Shown here: in pieces, positions 6,400 to 13,054 of the stretch | Position numbering within the stretch: position 1 is the first letter of the stretch | Layout: every line of letters begins with the position of its first letter | Origin: Phycisphaerales bacterium | GTDB taxonomy: Bacteria > Planctomycetota > Phycisphaerae > Phycisphaerales > UBA1924 | Assembly: GCA_030680655.1 (NCBI GenBank) | Contig: JAUXUZ010000389.1 | Location: forward strand, 1-14,738 | Direction of reading: 5' to 3' | Length of the DNA stretch: 14,738 nt | The notes under the pieces: generated by a model | What the model saw: the letters and a program-made list of their open reading frames with translations, nothing else | Database searches by the model: none | What the model was told of the DNA's origin: nothing | Position numbers and translations under genes: made by a program

Positions 6400-7001
6400 T
6401 CAGCGACGAACGACTCCTTCAGATGCTCCGCGATGCCGATGCGCTCAATGCGCTCGAGCACGGGCGCACCCCCGCGCCGGCGGTGCGGCGAACGCGGCTG
6501 ATCCCCTTCGCGATCGCCGCCGCGGTGCTGATCGCAGGGGCGGGGCTGGCGCTCTTCGGCTCGCGCGACCGTTCATCGCCGGGCAGCCCTGTTGAGATTG
6601 CGGCCGTGGCGCCGCGGCCGGAGTCGCCCGACCCTGCGGCTGCACCGACTTCGTCACTGCTTCTTGCGGTCTACCAGAATGGGGCTGGCAAGCTGTCGTG
6701 CGTGAACTGGTCAACGGATGTGCTCAAGGGGCGGGCGATCACTTCCCTTTCCGCGAACGAACTGACGCGGCTCGGCCTGACGCTCGCCTGCGACCCCGAG
6801 GCGGCCCGGATACTCGTCGTCGGGCTCGAGGGCCCGGCCGGGTCGCTCCCCAGCAGCGACGCCCGTGCGCAGGCAGTGGCGCAGTGTTTGTCAACGACGC
6901 CTCCGTGTGCAGAAGGGGTGTTCAACCCGCGGACCTGCGCTGCCGCCGGCTGCCTCGATACCGAGGTCAAAGTTCGGATTGAGTCGCTCGCGCTGAGGTG
7001 A
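6396..7001 (+). CDS. Single-pass membrane protein, putative anti-sigma factor, cysteine-rich outer domain
   Basis: The protein has 201 residues and no recognised family. A short basic N-terminal segment (1-34, ending Arg-Arg-Thr-Arg) should be cytoplasmic. One membrane helix spans about 35-54 (LIPFAIAAAVLIAGAGLALF). A Pro/Ala-rich linker (about 60-87) and a domain at 88-201 follow, with six cysteines (102, 132, 164, 171, 181, 186), all on the far side of the membrane if the N-terminus is inside. Start overlaps the sigma-factor stop (ATGA), so the pair is translationally coupled. Position, topology and size fit an anti-sigma factor, but no zinc-binding HxxxCxxC anti-sigma motif is present and the cytoplasmic part is unusually short. 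The cysteines could form disulfides and sense redox state (inference). It could instead be an unrelated envelope protein. Confidence 0.65.
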   Translation: MISDERLLQMLRDADALNALEHGRTPAPAVRRTRLIPFAIAAAVLIAGAGLALFGSRDRSSPGSPVEIAAVAPRPESPDPAAAPTSSLLLAVYQNGAGKLSCVNWSTDVLKGRAITSLSANELTRLGLTLACDPEAARILVVGLEGPAGSLPSSDARAQAVAQCLSTTPPCAEGVFNPRTCAAAGCLDTEVKVRIESLALR

Positions 7002-7015
7002 GCGCCCGCGGGTGT

Positions 7016-7046
7016 GGCCGCTTGGAATTCATCTGGCCAAGAGGCC
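7016..7046. terminator. Inverted repeat between convergent genes, possible bidirectional terminator
   Basis: GGCC-G-CTTGG (7016-7025) pairs with CCAAG-A-GGCC (7037-7046) around an 11-base loop, giving 4+5 bp of stem with one G/A mismatch. It lies in the 49-bp gap between two convergent stops. No T tract follows on either strand, so intrinsic termination would be weak. Confidence 0.4.
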
Positions 7047-7050
7047 GACC

Positions 7051-7383
7051 CTAGACCATCGCGTCCATTGCGCCGGCCATATCGATGTCCTTCTGGCTGA
7101 TCCCGCCCGCGTCATGGGTGCTGAGGGTGATCGTCACGCGGTTGTACCGGATGAGGATGTCGGGGTGGTGCTGGACGGCCTCGGCCGCTGCTGCCGCCCG
7201 GTCGACGAACCGCATGGCCTCGACGAAATCCTTGAACGAGTAGGTCCGCTGGATGGTGTCACCGACCTGCGCCCACTCGGTGAGTCGCTCAAGGTCGATC
7301 GCGATCTGGGTCTCGCCCAGACGGGCCACTTTGAACTCGTGCTTGCCGCCCGACCCGGTTGCCCTTGCTGCTCGCTTCGCCAT
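7051..7383 (-). CDS. phhB: Pterin-4a-carbinolamine dehydratase (4a-hydroxytetrahydrobiopterin dehydratase)
   Basis: This small cytoplasmic enzyme dehydrates 4a-hydroxytetrahydropterin, regenerating the cofactor of aromatic amino acid hydroxylases. It has 110 residues, the usual length. The signature is present: His72-His73-Pro74, then Tyr80, Val83, Leu88, and THDAGGIS (89-96) followed by Asp. The two adjacent histidines and His90 keep the 17-residue spacing of the known active site. The helix FVEAMRFVDRAAAAAE (53-68) also fits the family. The start is ATG at 7383. A longer frame from 7431 would overlap the divergent synthetase gene and adds unconserved residues. No aromatic hydroxylase gene is in the window. 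A TACACT hexamer about eight bases before the ATG could be a -10 of a near-leaderless transcript. The call is strong. Confidence 0.93.
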   Translation of the reverse strand: MAKRAARATGSGGKHEFKVARLGETQIAIDLERLTEWAQVGDTIQRTYSFKDFVEAMRFVDRAAAAAEAVQHHPDILIRYNRVTITLSTHDAGGISQKDIDMAGAMDAMV

Positions 7384-7388
7384 AGGTT

Positions 7389-8366
7389 GTGAGTGTATCG
7401 TCCTTCTCCGTGCTACCGCAAACCTCCACAACGCGGCTTGCGCCTTCGCCGACCGGGGCGCTGCACCTGGGCAACGCCTTCGCGTTCCTCGTCAATTGGG
7501 CGTTTGCTCGAGCCAATGGCGTACGGATCATCCTCCGCATCGAGGACCTTGACGGCCCGCGCGTGAAGTGGGGGGCGGCCGATGACATCGTGGGCACGCT
7601 CAGGTGGCTGGGCATTGACTGGGACGAAGGGCCGCACTTTCAGAGCGGCGATCTGTCGCCGTACGTGCGGGCGATGAGGACCTTGGCGGAGCGAGGCCTC
7701 GCCTACCCCAGCGACCTGTCCAGGGGTGAGATCGAGGCCGCGGGGGGCGCGCCGCAGGAGGGTTCGGGCGAGTCGAGGTTCCCAGCATCGCTCCGCCCGC
7801 GAGACTGGGACGCCGTTGGGGGGTTTGTCGACACGGGAACCAACTGGCGATTCGCAACGCCCGACCGCGTTGTTCGCTTCTGCGACCGAGTGGCGGGTGA
7901 GCAGGCGATCAACCCCTCGGCGTCGATCGGTGACTTTGTGCTGTGGACCAAGCGCGGGGTGCCGTCGTATCAGCTTGCGGTGGTCGTTGACGATGCTCGT
8001 CAGGGCGTTACCGAGGTCGTGCGCGGCAACGACCTGCTCGACTCTGCCGCGCGCCAGGCGCTGCTGTATGAAGCGCTGGGGTTCGCGGCGATTCCGAACT
8101 ACTCCCACGTGCCGCTGGTTGTCGGCCCCGACGGTCGCCGGCTCGCGAAGCGGCACGGCGACAGCCGGGTCGAGCACTACCGGGGCAAGGGTGTGCCGGC
8201 CGAGGCGGTTGTCGGTCTGGTCGCTCACTGGTGCGGCATGACACCCCGTCTTGAGCCGCTGACGGCGATAGAGTTCCGCGACGGCTTCTCGCTCGGTCGC
8301 CTTGCCGGAGCGTTCACAAGGCAGTTCTTACCTAAGGATGATGCATGGCTCCTTTCGCAGGCTTGA
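7389..8366 (+). CDS. gluQ: Glutamyl-Q tRNA(Asp) synthetase
   Basis: GluQ-RS is a truncated GluRS-like class I synthetase. It activates glutamate and attaches it to queuosine at position 34 of tRNA(Asp), without an anticodon-binding domain. The 325-residue length fits. The HIGH motif region is LAPSPTGALHLGN (17-29), followed by ILRIEDLDGPR (48-58). YQLAVVVDDARQGVTEVVRG (194-213) is a strong GluQ marker. The KMSKS-equivalent is RLAKRHGD (251-258). The catalytic-core insertion lacks the Cys-x-Cys and later Cys zinc ligands of E. coli GluQ-RS; residues 105-115 read AYPSDLSRGEI instead. The start is GTG at 7389, or GTG at 7410. Neither has a good Shine-Dalgarno, and the first is five bases from the divergent dehydratase start. 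The 3' end overlaps the DUF192 gene by 22 bp. An alternative is a diverged GluRS paralogue. Confidence 0.88.
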   Translation: MSVSSFSVLPQTSTTRLAPSPTGALHLGNAFAFLVNWAFARANGVRIILRIEDLDGPRVKWGAADDIVGTLRWLGIDWDEGPHFQSGDLSPYVRAMRTLAERGLAYPSDLSRGEIEAAGGAPQEGSGESRFPASLRPRDWDAVGGFVDTGTNWRFATPDRVVRFCDRVAGEQAINPSASIGDFVLWTKRGVPSYQLAVVVDDARQGVTEVVRGNDLLDSAARQALLYEALGFAAIPNYSHVPLVVGPDGRRLAKRHGDSRVEHYRGKGVPAEAVVGLVAHWCGMTPRLEPLTAIEFRDGFSLGRLAGAFTRQFLPKDDAWLLSQA

Positions 8367-8908
8367 TCTCTTCACGCCCATGGCTGGTGGCTGCCACGCC
8401 GATCGTTCTTGCGGGGTGCGCAACGATGACAGGATGCGACGACCGCGTGTCGGCCGCGAACGCGAAGGTCAAGATCGCGGGGCAGAGCTTCTACCTTGAG
8501 ACAGCCCTCGACGACGCAACCCGGTTCCGCGGGCTCTCTGAACGAACGAGCATCGAGCCCAACGGCGGGATGCTGTTTGTGTTTCCAGACCGCCGTGACC
8601 CGAGCATGGGCGGCTTTGTGATGCGCGACTGCCCGATCCCCATCGACATTCTGTACGTGGACAAAGGTGGGCGCGTTGTATCGATGTTTGAGATGGTGCC
8701 TGAGGCACCGCGGGACCCATCCAAGGGCGAGGGGGCACCGAAGGACCCCAACAACATCCCCTACAACTCGCGGCTCAAGCAGTACACGAGCCGCTACCCC
8801 TACTACTTTGTCATTGAGCTCAAGGATGGGAGCCTGGAGAAGCTCAACGTGAAGGAGGGGGACATGGTGGAGTTTGATCGAGAGGGCCTGCTGAAGCTCG
8901 CCAAGTAG
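8345..8908 (+). CDS. DUF192 family lipoprotein
   Basis: The 187-residue protein has a lipoprotein-type signal (h-region about 13-24, lipobox LAGC at 22-25, so Cys25 would be lipidated) followed by a DUF192 domain at about 40-185. Family features are FRGLSERTSI (61-70), GGMLFVF (74-80), GFVMRDCPIPIDILYVD (90-106, matching the usual F-x-M...LD..F block), and a C-terminal VKEGDMVEF. An insertion of about 25 polar residues (123-150, several Pro/Lys/Asn) lies between the core and the last strands. The function of DUF192 proteins is not established. AAGGA (8334-8338) lies six bases before the ATG and inside the synthetase gene, supporting the 22-bp overlap and translational coupling with gluQ. The gene converges on the ABC ATPase gene with 11 bp between stops and no terminator hairpin visible there. 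Confidence 0.87.
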   Translation: MAPFAGLISSRPWLVAATPIVLAGCATMTGCDDRVSAANAKVKIAGQSFYLETALDDATRFRGLSERTSIEPNGGMLFVFPDRRDPSMGGFVMRDCPIPIDILYVDKGGRVVSMFEMVPEAPRDPSKGEGAPKDPNNIPYNSRLKQYTSRYPYYFVIELKDGSLEKLNVKEGDMVEFDREGLLKLAK

Positions 8909-8919
8909 GCGTAGCCGGC

Positions 8920-9663
8920 TCACGACTCTTCGGCGGGCGTGACCTCGGCCTCGACGCGAGCGCCCGACTGGTGGATATCGCTCTCGACCAGCCCGTCGCG
9001 CAGGGTGATGATGCGCTGGGTCAGTTGAGAGACCTCCGCGCTGTGGGTCACGATGATGATCGTCCGCCCGTCGTCGTGCAGCTTCTCAAACAAACGCAGC
9101 ACCGCACGCCCGGTCTTGCTGTCGAGGTTGCCCGTCGGTTCGTCGGCCATCAGCACCGCCGGGCCCGTCACCAGCGCCCGCGCGATCGCGGCACGCTGCT
9201 GCTGGCCGCCTGAGAGTTCCATGGGCCGATGGCCCATCCGGTTGTCGAGTTCCACCATCGCCAGCGTCTTCTCCGCACGCTCGCGGCGCTCGTTGCGGTG
9301 GACGCCCTGGTAGAAGAGCGGCACCTCCACGTTCTCGCGGACGGTCAACTCGGGGATCAGGTTGAAGGCCTGGAAGACGAAGCCGATCTTCCGGCCGCGG
9401 TAGGCGGAGAGCTCGTCGTCGGCCATGGCCTCGACGGCCTTGCCGTCGAGCAGGTAGCGGCCGTTGGTGGGGCGGTCGAGGCATCCGAGCACGTTCATCA
9501 TGGTGCTCTTGCCCGAGCCCGAGGCGCCCATGATGGAGACGTACTGCCCGCTGGGGATGGAGATGTCCACACCACGGAGGGCTTCGACCAGCACCGATCC
9601 GTCGGGCTTGAAGTAGGTCTTGCGCACACCGCGCAGCTCGACTACGGCGTTGGTTTCGCTCAC
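8920..9663 (-). CDS. ABC transporter ATP-binding protein, LolD/MacB type
   Basis: This is a 247-residue nucleotide-binding subunit. Walker A is GASGSGKST (46-54, Lys52), the Q-loop is Gln98 in VFQAFNLIPELTVREN, the signature is LSGGQQQR (150-157), Walker B is VLMADEP (170-176) with catalytic Glu175, then the D-loop NLD and the switch His207. NLIPELTV, GCLDRPTNG and ADEPTGNLD are typical of the LolD/MacB/FtsE-like class. This class drives lipoprotein release, macrolide or peptide efflux, or mechanotransmission with FtsX/MacB-fold permeases. No permease gene adjoins it: the DUF192 gene converges on one side and the STAS gene lies upstream. The start is GTG at 9663, with no clear Shine-Dalgarno. 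A short Glu-rich tail follows the fold. ATPase assignment is certain; the transported substrate is unknown. Confidence 0.93.
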   Translation of the reverse strand: MSETNAVVELRGVRKTYFKPDGSVLVEALRGVDISIPSGQYVSIMGASGSGKSTMMNVLGCLDRPTNGRYLLDGKAVEAMADDELSAYRGRKIGFVFQAFNLIPELTVRENVEVPLFYQGVHRNERRERAEKTLAMVELDNRMGHRPMELSGGQQQRAAIARALVTGPAVLMADEPTGNLDSKTGRAVLRLFEKLHDDGRTIIIVTHSAEVSQLTQRIITLRDGLVESDIHQSGARVEAEVTPAEES

Positions 9664-9716
9664 TGGGCAACGGTAGGGCGGGTTCTCTGGCCGCTCGGAA
9701 CAGGCCGCGGGATCGG

Positions 9717-10058
9717 CTACTCGCCTTCCATCTGCAGCGTTGCCAAGGCCGTGAGCGGGTCGGGGGCGAACCTGAAGACCCTGTCGAGGCCGGTCATCAG
9801 GAAGACGGACCAGATGTTGTCGCTGACGGAGCAGAGCACGAGGCCCTTGCTGTCTTCGACGAGCGCCTTGCGGAGGCGCAGCAACTGGGCAAGGTGCGAC
9901 GACGAGATGTACGTCACGCTGGTGAAGTTCAGCACCACGCTCTTGGCGGGCGACTCCTCGGCTTCGAGGCGCTCGATGATCGAGGACAACTCCTCAGACA
10001 GCTGCGGCTCGTCGCTCAGGTCAGAGATCGCGATCTGGTCGGACCAATCGGTTGGCAC
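9717..10058 (-). CDS. STAS-domain protein (anti-anti-sigma factor-like)
   Basis: The 113-residue single-domain protein has the STAS fold. Residues 41-63 contain VVLNFTSVTYISSSHLAQLL then RLR, matching the central strand and helix of SpoIIAA/RsbV proteins. Ser53 aligns with the phosphorylated serine, while the usual Asp before it and Gly after it are replaced by Ser52 and His55. Later strands LVLCSVSD and FRFAPDPLTALATL complete the fold. Such proteins bind anti-sigma kinases in partner-switching systems; no kinase gene lies in the window. The start is GTG at 10058. A longer frame from 10178 adds about 40 unconserved residues. A TACAAT hexamer ends six bases before the GTG, compatible with leaderless translation. 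It shares its strand with gyrA upstream and the ABC ATPase 53 bp downstream. Confidence 0.82.
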   Translation of the reverse strand: MPTDWSDQIAISDLSDEPQLSEELSSIIERLEAEESPAKSVVLNFTSVTYISSSHLAQLLRLRKALVEDSKGLVLCSVSDNIWSVFLMTGLDRVFRFAPDPLTALATLQMEGE

Positions 10059-10070
10059 GGCACAATTGTA
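10059..10070 (-). promoter_or_regulatory. Candidate -10 element giving a leaderless STAS mRNA
   Basis: On the minus strand TACAAT (10070-10065) is followed by six bases and then the GTG start. A transcript initiated about seven bases downstream would begin at the start codon. No convincing -35 lies at 17 bp (CAACAA), so this is tentative. Confidence 0.3.
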
Positions 10071-10189
10071 ACGATTCTTCAGCGGAATTGTTGCCGGCAG
10101 GACCCCATGAACACCGGCTGTTTCGCTCTCAGAGCAGCGTAGCGGCATGTCCACCCTAAGGGGTGATGCGGCCACCAAGGCTTTGACTC

Positions 10190-10206
10190 CCCGGGGTTTC
10201 CCCGGG
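10190..10206 (-). terminator. Hairpin just downstream of gyrA, possible terminator
   Basis: CCCGGGG (10190-10196) and CCCCGGG (10200-10206) form a perfect 7-bp stem with a 3-base loop, five bases after the gyrA stop. On the minus strand it is followed by GAGTCAAAG and not by a T run, so it is either a weak intrinsic terminator or a transcript-end stabiliser. Confidence 0.45.
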
Positions 10207-10210
10207 CCGG

Positions 10211-13054
10211 TTACGCCGGCGTCTCGCCCTCGCCGTTGCTCTCGGCGGCGATGCGCGTGGCGGCGACGACTTCGTCACCCTCATCAAGTCGAACAACCCT
10301 CACGCCCTGGGTGCCGCGGCCGATCTTGCTGATCTCACTCGCCGCGATGCGGACCATCTGGCCTTGCTTGGTAATGACCATGACGCCGTCGGCGTCGAGG
10401 ACACCCATGGCCGCCACCGACGGCCCGTTGCGTCCTTCGGTCTTGATGTCGTTGCGTCCCTTGCCGCCTCGGCTCTGGCTGCGGGCCTTGCCGGTCTCGG
10501 GCTGGACGCGGTATTCGTCGATGGCCGTGCGTTTGCCGTAGCCGTTGCGGGTGATGGTGAGCAGGCTGAGGGATGGGTCTTGCGTGACGGTGTCGCCTTC
10601 TTTGTCTTTGACCATGGGCACGGTGACCAGGCCGACGATCTCGTCGCCGTCGTCGAGGCTCATGCCCTTGACGCCGCCGGCGCCGCGTCCCATGTCGCGT
10701 GCGTCGGTCTCGATGAACCGGATGGCGCTGCCGCCGGCGGTAGCGAGCAGCACGTCGTCCTCACCGGAGGTGAGCGCAACGTCGAGCAGCGCGTCGCCCT
10801 CGCGGATGTCGATGGCGATCAGGCCGCCTTTGTTCACGTTCATGTAGGCCTTGAGAGCGGTGCGTTTGACGATGCCGCGCACGGTCGCGAACGTGAGGAA
10901 GTGGCTTCCCTCCTCGAAGTTTTTGACGTTGAGGAACGCCTTGACCCGCTCGCCGGTCTTCAGCTCGATCAGGTTGACGATCGGCCGGCCCTTGGCCGTG
11001 CGGTCCATCTCCGGGAGTTCGTACACCTTGATCTTGTAGACGCGCCCGGTGTTGGTGAAGCAGAGCAGGTCGTCGTGTGTGCTGGCGACGAACAGGTGCT
11101 CGACGTAGTCCTCATCTTTGCTGCGGCCGCCGATGACGCCCTTGCCGCCGCGCCCCTGCTGGCGGTAGGTGTCCAGCGGCACGCGCTTGGCGTACCCGGC
11201 GCGGCTGATGGTGACGGCGACGTCGGACACGGGGATCAGCGCCCCCATGTCGAGCCCGTCGTCGGCGGCATCCTGGATCTCGGTGAGGCGTGCGCCGCGT
11301 CCGGTGGGACCGGTGAACTTGGCGCGCATGGCGTCGCAGTCGGCCTTGATGATGTCGAGCACGAGGCGGTGGGTGGCGAGGATGCGCTCGTACCCCTCCA
11401 TCTCGGTGACGAGGTTGCGGTAGTCGTTGGTCAGCTTCTCGACCTCGAGGCCGACGAGCTGGATCAGGCGCATGTTGCCGATCGTCTCGGCCTGGATGCG
11501 TGAGAGCGCCACGCCGCCGAGGGCGTCGAACGACCGCACGTGCGTCATCAGACGCGCGGGCAGGAGGGGGGCGTACTTGTGCCCGGCGGAGATCGCGAAG
11601 CGTTTCTCCATGAGGCGCTCGATCGCCTCGGCGCGGGTGCGGCTCGATCGGATGATCTTGATCACCTCGTCGATATCGCAGACGGCGTAGATCATGCCCT
11701 CGAGCACGTGGGCGCGCTTGCGGGCCTCGCCCAGCAGCCACGCCGTGCGACGGCGGATCACGTCGACGCGGTGGTCGATGTAGTAGCGGATCATCTCGCG
11801 CAGGCTCAGGGTGCGCGGCTGACGGTTGACCAGCGCGATGCTCTGGACGCTGAAGCTCTGCTGCAGCGGCGTGTACTCGCACAGCTGCTTCTCGACGACG
11901 CCGGCGTCGGCGCCCTTCTTCAGTTCGATCACCACGCGGACGGGGCTCTTGGCGTTGCTCTCGTTGCGGGCGTCGGAGATGTCGGTGATCTTGTCCTCGT
12001 CGATGGCGATCTTGATCTTCTCGATCAGGTTGTCGAGCCCGAGGTTGTAGGGGATCTGCTCGATGACGAGTTGCTGGCGGTCCTTCGTGCCCTCCATCGG
12101 CTCGACGCGCACACGCCCGCGGAGCGTGATGCGCCCGCGCCCGGTGTCGTAGGCGTCAACGATTCCGCGCCGCCCCAGGATCGTGCCACCGGTTGGAAAG
12201 TCAGGGCCCTTCATGCCGCGGCGAACCGTGCGGCCTTCGGCGTCGTTGACGTCGGACATCAGCTCGCCCAGCGAGATCTCGGGGTTGTCAACGGTGCGGA
12301 CGATCGCGTCGAGCACTTCAACGGGGTTGTTGGGGGCGAGGTTGGTCGCCATGCCCACCGCGATGCCGACGCCACCGTTGACCATCAGGTTGGGGAAACG
12401 GGCGGGGAGCACCGTCGGCTCCATGCGGGTGTCGTCGTAGTTCGGCTGCATCTCCACCGCGTGGTACTCAAGGTCGGCGAGCATGTCGACCGCCGCGGGG
12501 GCCATGCGTGCCTCTGTGTACCGCATGGCGGCCGCCGGGTCGGGTGCGATGGAGCCGAAGTTGCCCTGCGGGTCAACGAAGACCACGCGGCTTTTCCAGT
12601 CCTGCCCCATGCCCACCAGCGTGCCGTAGAGCGCGCTGTCACCGTGGGGATGGAAGTTGCCCATCACCTCGCCGACGATCTTGGCGCACTTGAGGTGCTT
12701 CTTGCCCGGCGTGAGCCGGAGCTCGTGCAGGCCGTACAGCAGCCGCCGCTGCGAGGGCTTGAGCCCGTCGCGCACGTCGGGCAGGGCCCGGTCCATGATC
12801 GTGCTCATGGCGTAGGTGAGGTACGACTCGGAGAGCTCGCGCTCGATGCGGAGGTCGTGGATGTTCTCCTCGCCGCCACCGCCGCCGCTTGAGCCAACGT
12901 CCGCCCCGCCACCGCCGCCGGATCCGCCGCTGGCGTTGCCGGCAAGGTCCTTGTTGATGCCGTCTGCTGAGTCTGGTGTCGTTCCGCCGCTGACCATTTT
13001 GCTTTCCAATTCAGACCCCTCTCGACCCGTCTTCTTCGCATCAAAAGTCGGCAT
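10211..13054 (-). CDS. gyrA: DNA gyrase subunit A
   Basis: GyrA is the breakage-reunion subunit of gyrase, which supercoils DNA with GyrB. The protein has 947 residues from the ATG at 13054. The N-terminal 58 residues include a Gly/Ser-rich run (43-62). The core begins at RIERELSESYLTYAMST (69-85) and continues ALPDVRDGLKPSQRR. The quinolone region (125-144) includes HPHGDSALYG. AAMRYTEAR (175-183) holds catalytic Tyr179. The Gyr-A box QQGRGGKG (632-639) starts the C-terminal beta-pinwheel, and a second QSRGGKG (860-866) follows later. Motifs align throughout with E. coli GyrA and not ParC. Gly144 replaces Asp87 of E. coli, while Ser140 keeps Ser83. Small insertions occur near 270-280 and 851-859. 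The start is fixed by GGAGG seven bases upstream; a longer TTG frame (13159) lacks support. No gyrB is present. Confidence 0.96.
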   Translation of the reverse strand: MPTFDAKKTGREGSELESKMVSGGTTPDSADGINKDLAGNASGGSGGGGGADVGSSGGGGGEENIHDLRIERELSESYLTYAMSTIMDRALPDVRDGLKPSQRRLLYGLHELRLTPGKKHLKCAKIVGEVMGNFHPHGDSALYGTLVGMGQDWKSRVVFVDPQGNFGSIAPDPAAAMRYTEARMAPAAVDMLADLEYHAVEMQPNYDDTRMEPTVLPARFPNLMVNGGVGIAVGMATNLAPNNPVEVLDAIVRTVDNPEISLGELMSDVNDAEGRTVRRGMKGPDFPTGGTILGRRGIVDAYDTGRGRITLRGRVRVEPMEGTKDRQQLVIEQIPYNLGLDNLIEKIKIAIDEDKITDISDARNESNAKSPVRVVIELKKGADAGVVEKQLCEYTPLQQSFSVQSIALVNRQPRTLSLREMIRYYIDHRVDVIRRRTAWLLGEARKRAHVLEGMIYAVCDIDEVIKIIRSSRTRAEAIERLMEKRFAISAGHKYAPLLPARLMTHVRSFDALGGVALSRIQAETIGNMRLIQLVGLEVEKLTNDYRNLVTEMEGYERILATHRLVLDIIKADCDAMRAKFTGPTGRGARLTEIQDAADDGLDMGALIPVSDVAVTISRAGYAKRVPLDTYRQQGRGGKGVIGGRSKDEDYVEHLFVASTHDDLLCFTNTGRVYKIKVYELPEMDRTAKGRPIVNLIELKTGERVKAFLNVKNFEEGSHFLTFATVRGIVKRTALKAYMNVNKGGLIAIDIREGDALLDVALTSGEDDVLLATAGGSAIRFIETDARDMGRGAGGVKGMSLDDGDEIVGLVTVPMVKDKEGDTVTQDPSLSLLTITRNGYGKRTAIDEYRVQPETGKARSQSRGGKGRNDIKTEGRNGPSVAAMGVLDADGVMVITKQGQMVRIAASEISKIGRGTQGVRVVRLDEGDEVVAATRIAAESNGEGETPA

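Noticed and set aside
11540..12892. Long plus-strand open frame (450 codons) opposite gyrA
   Set aside because: It is antisense to the strongly conserved GyrA core and its translation is His/Val/Asp-rich without domain features, as expected from reading GC-rich coding DNA on the other strand. The same holds for the frame at 10364-11503.
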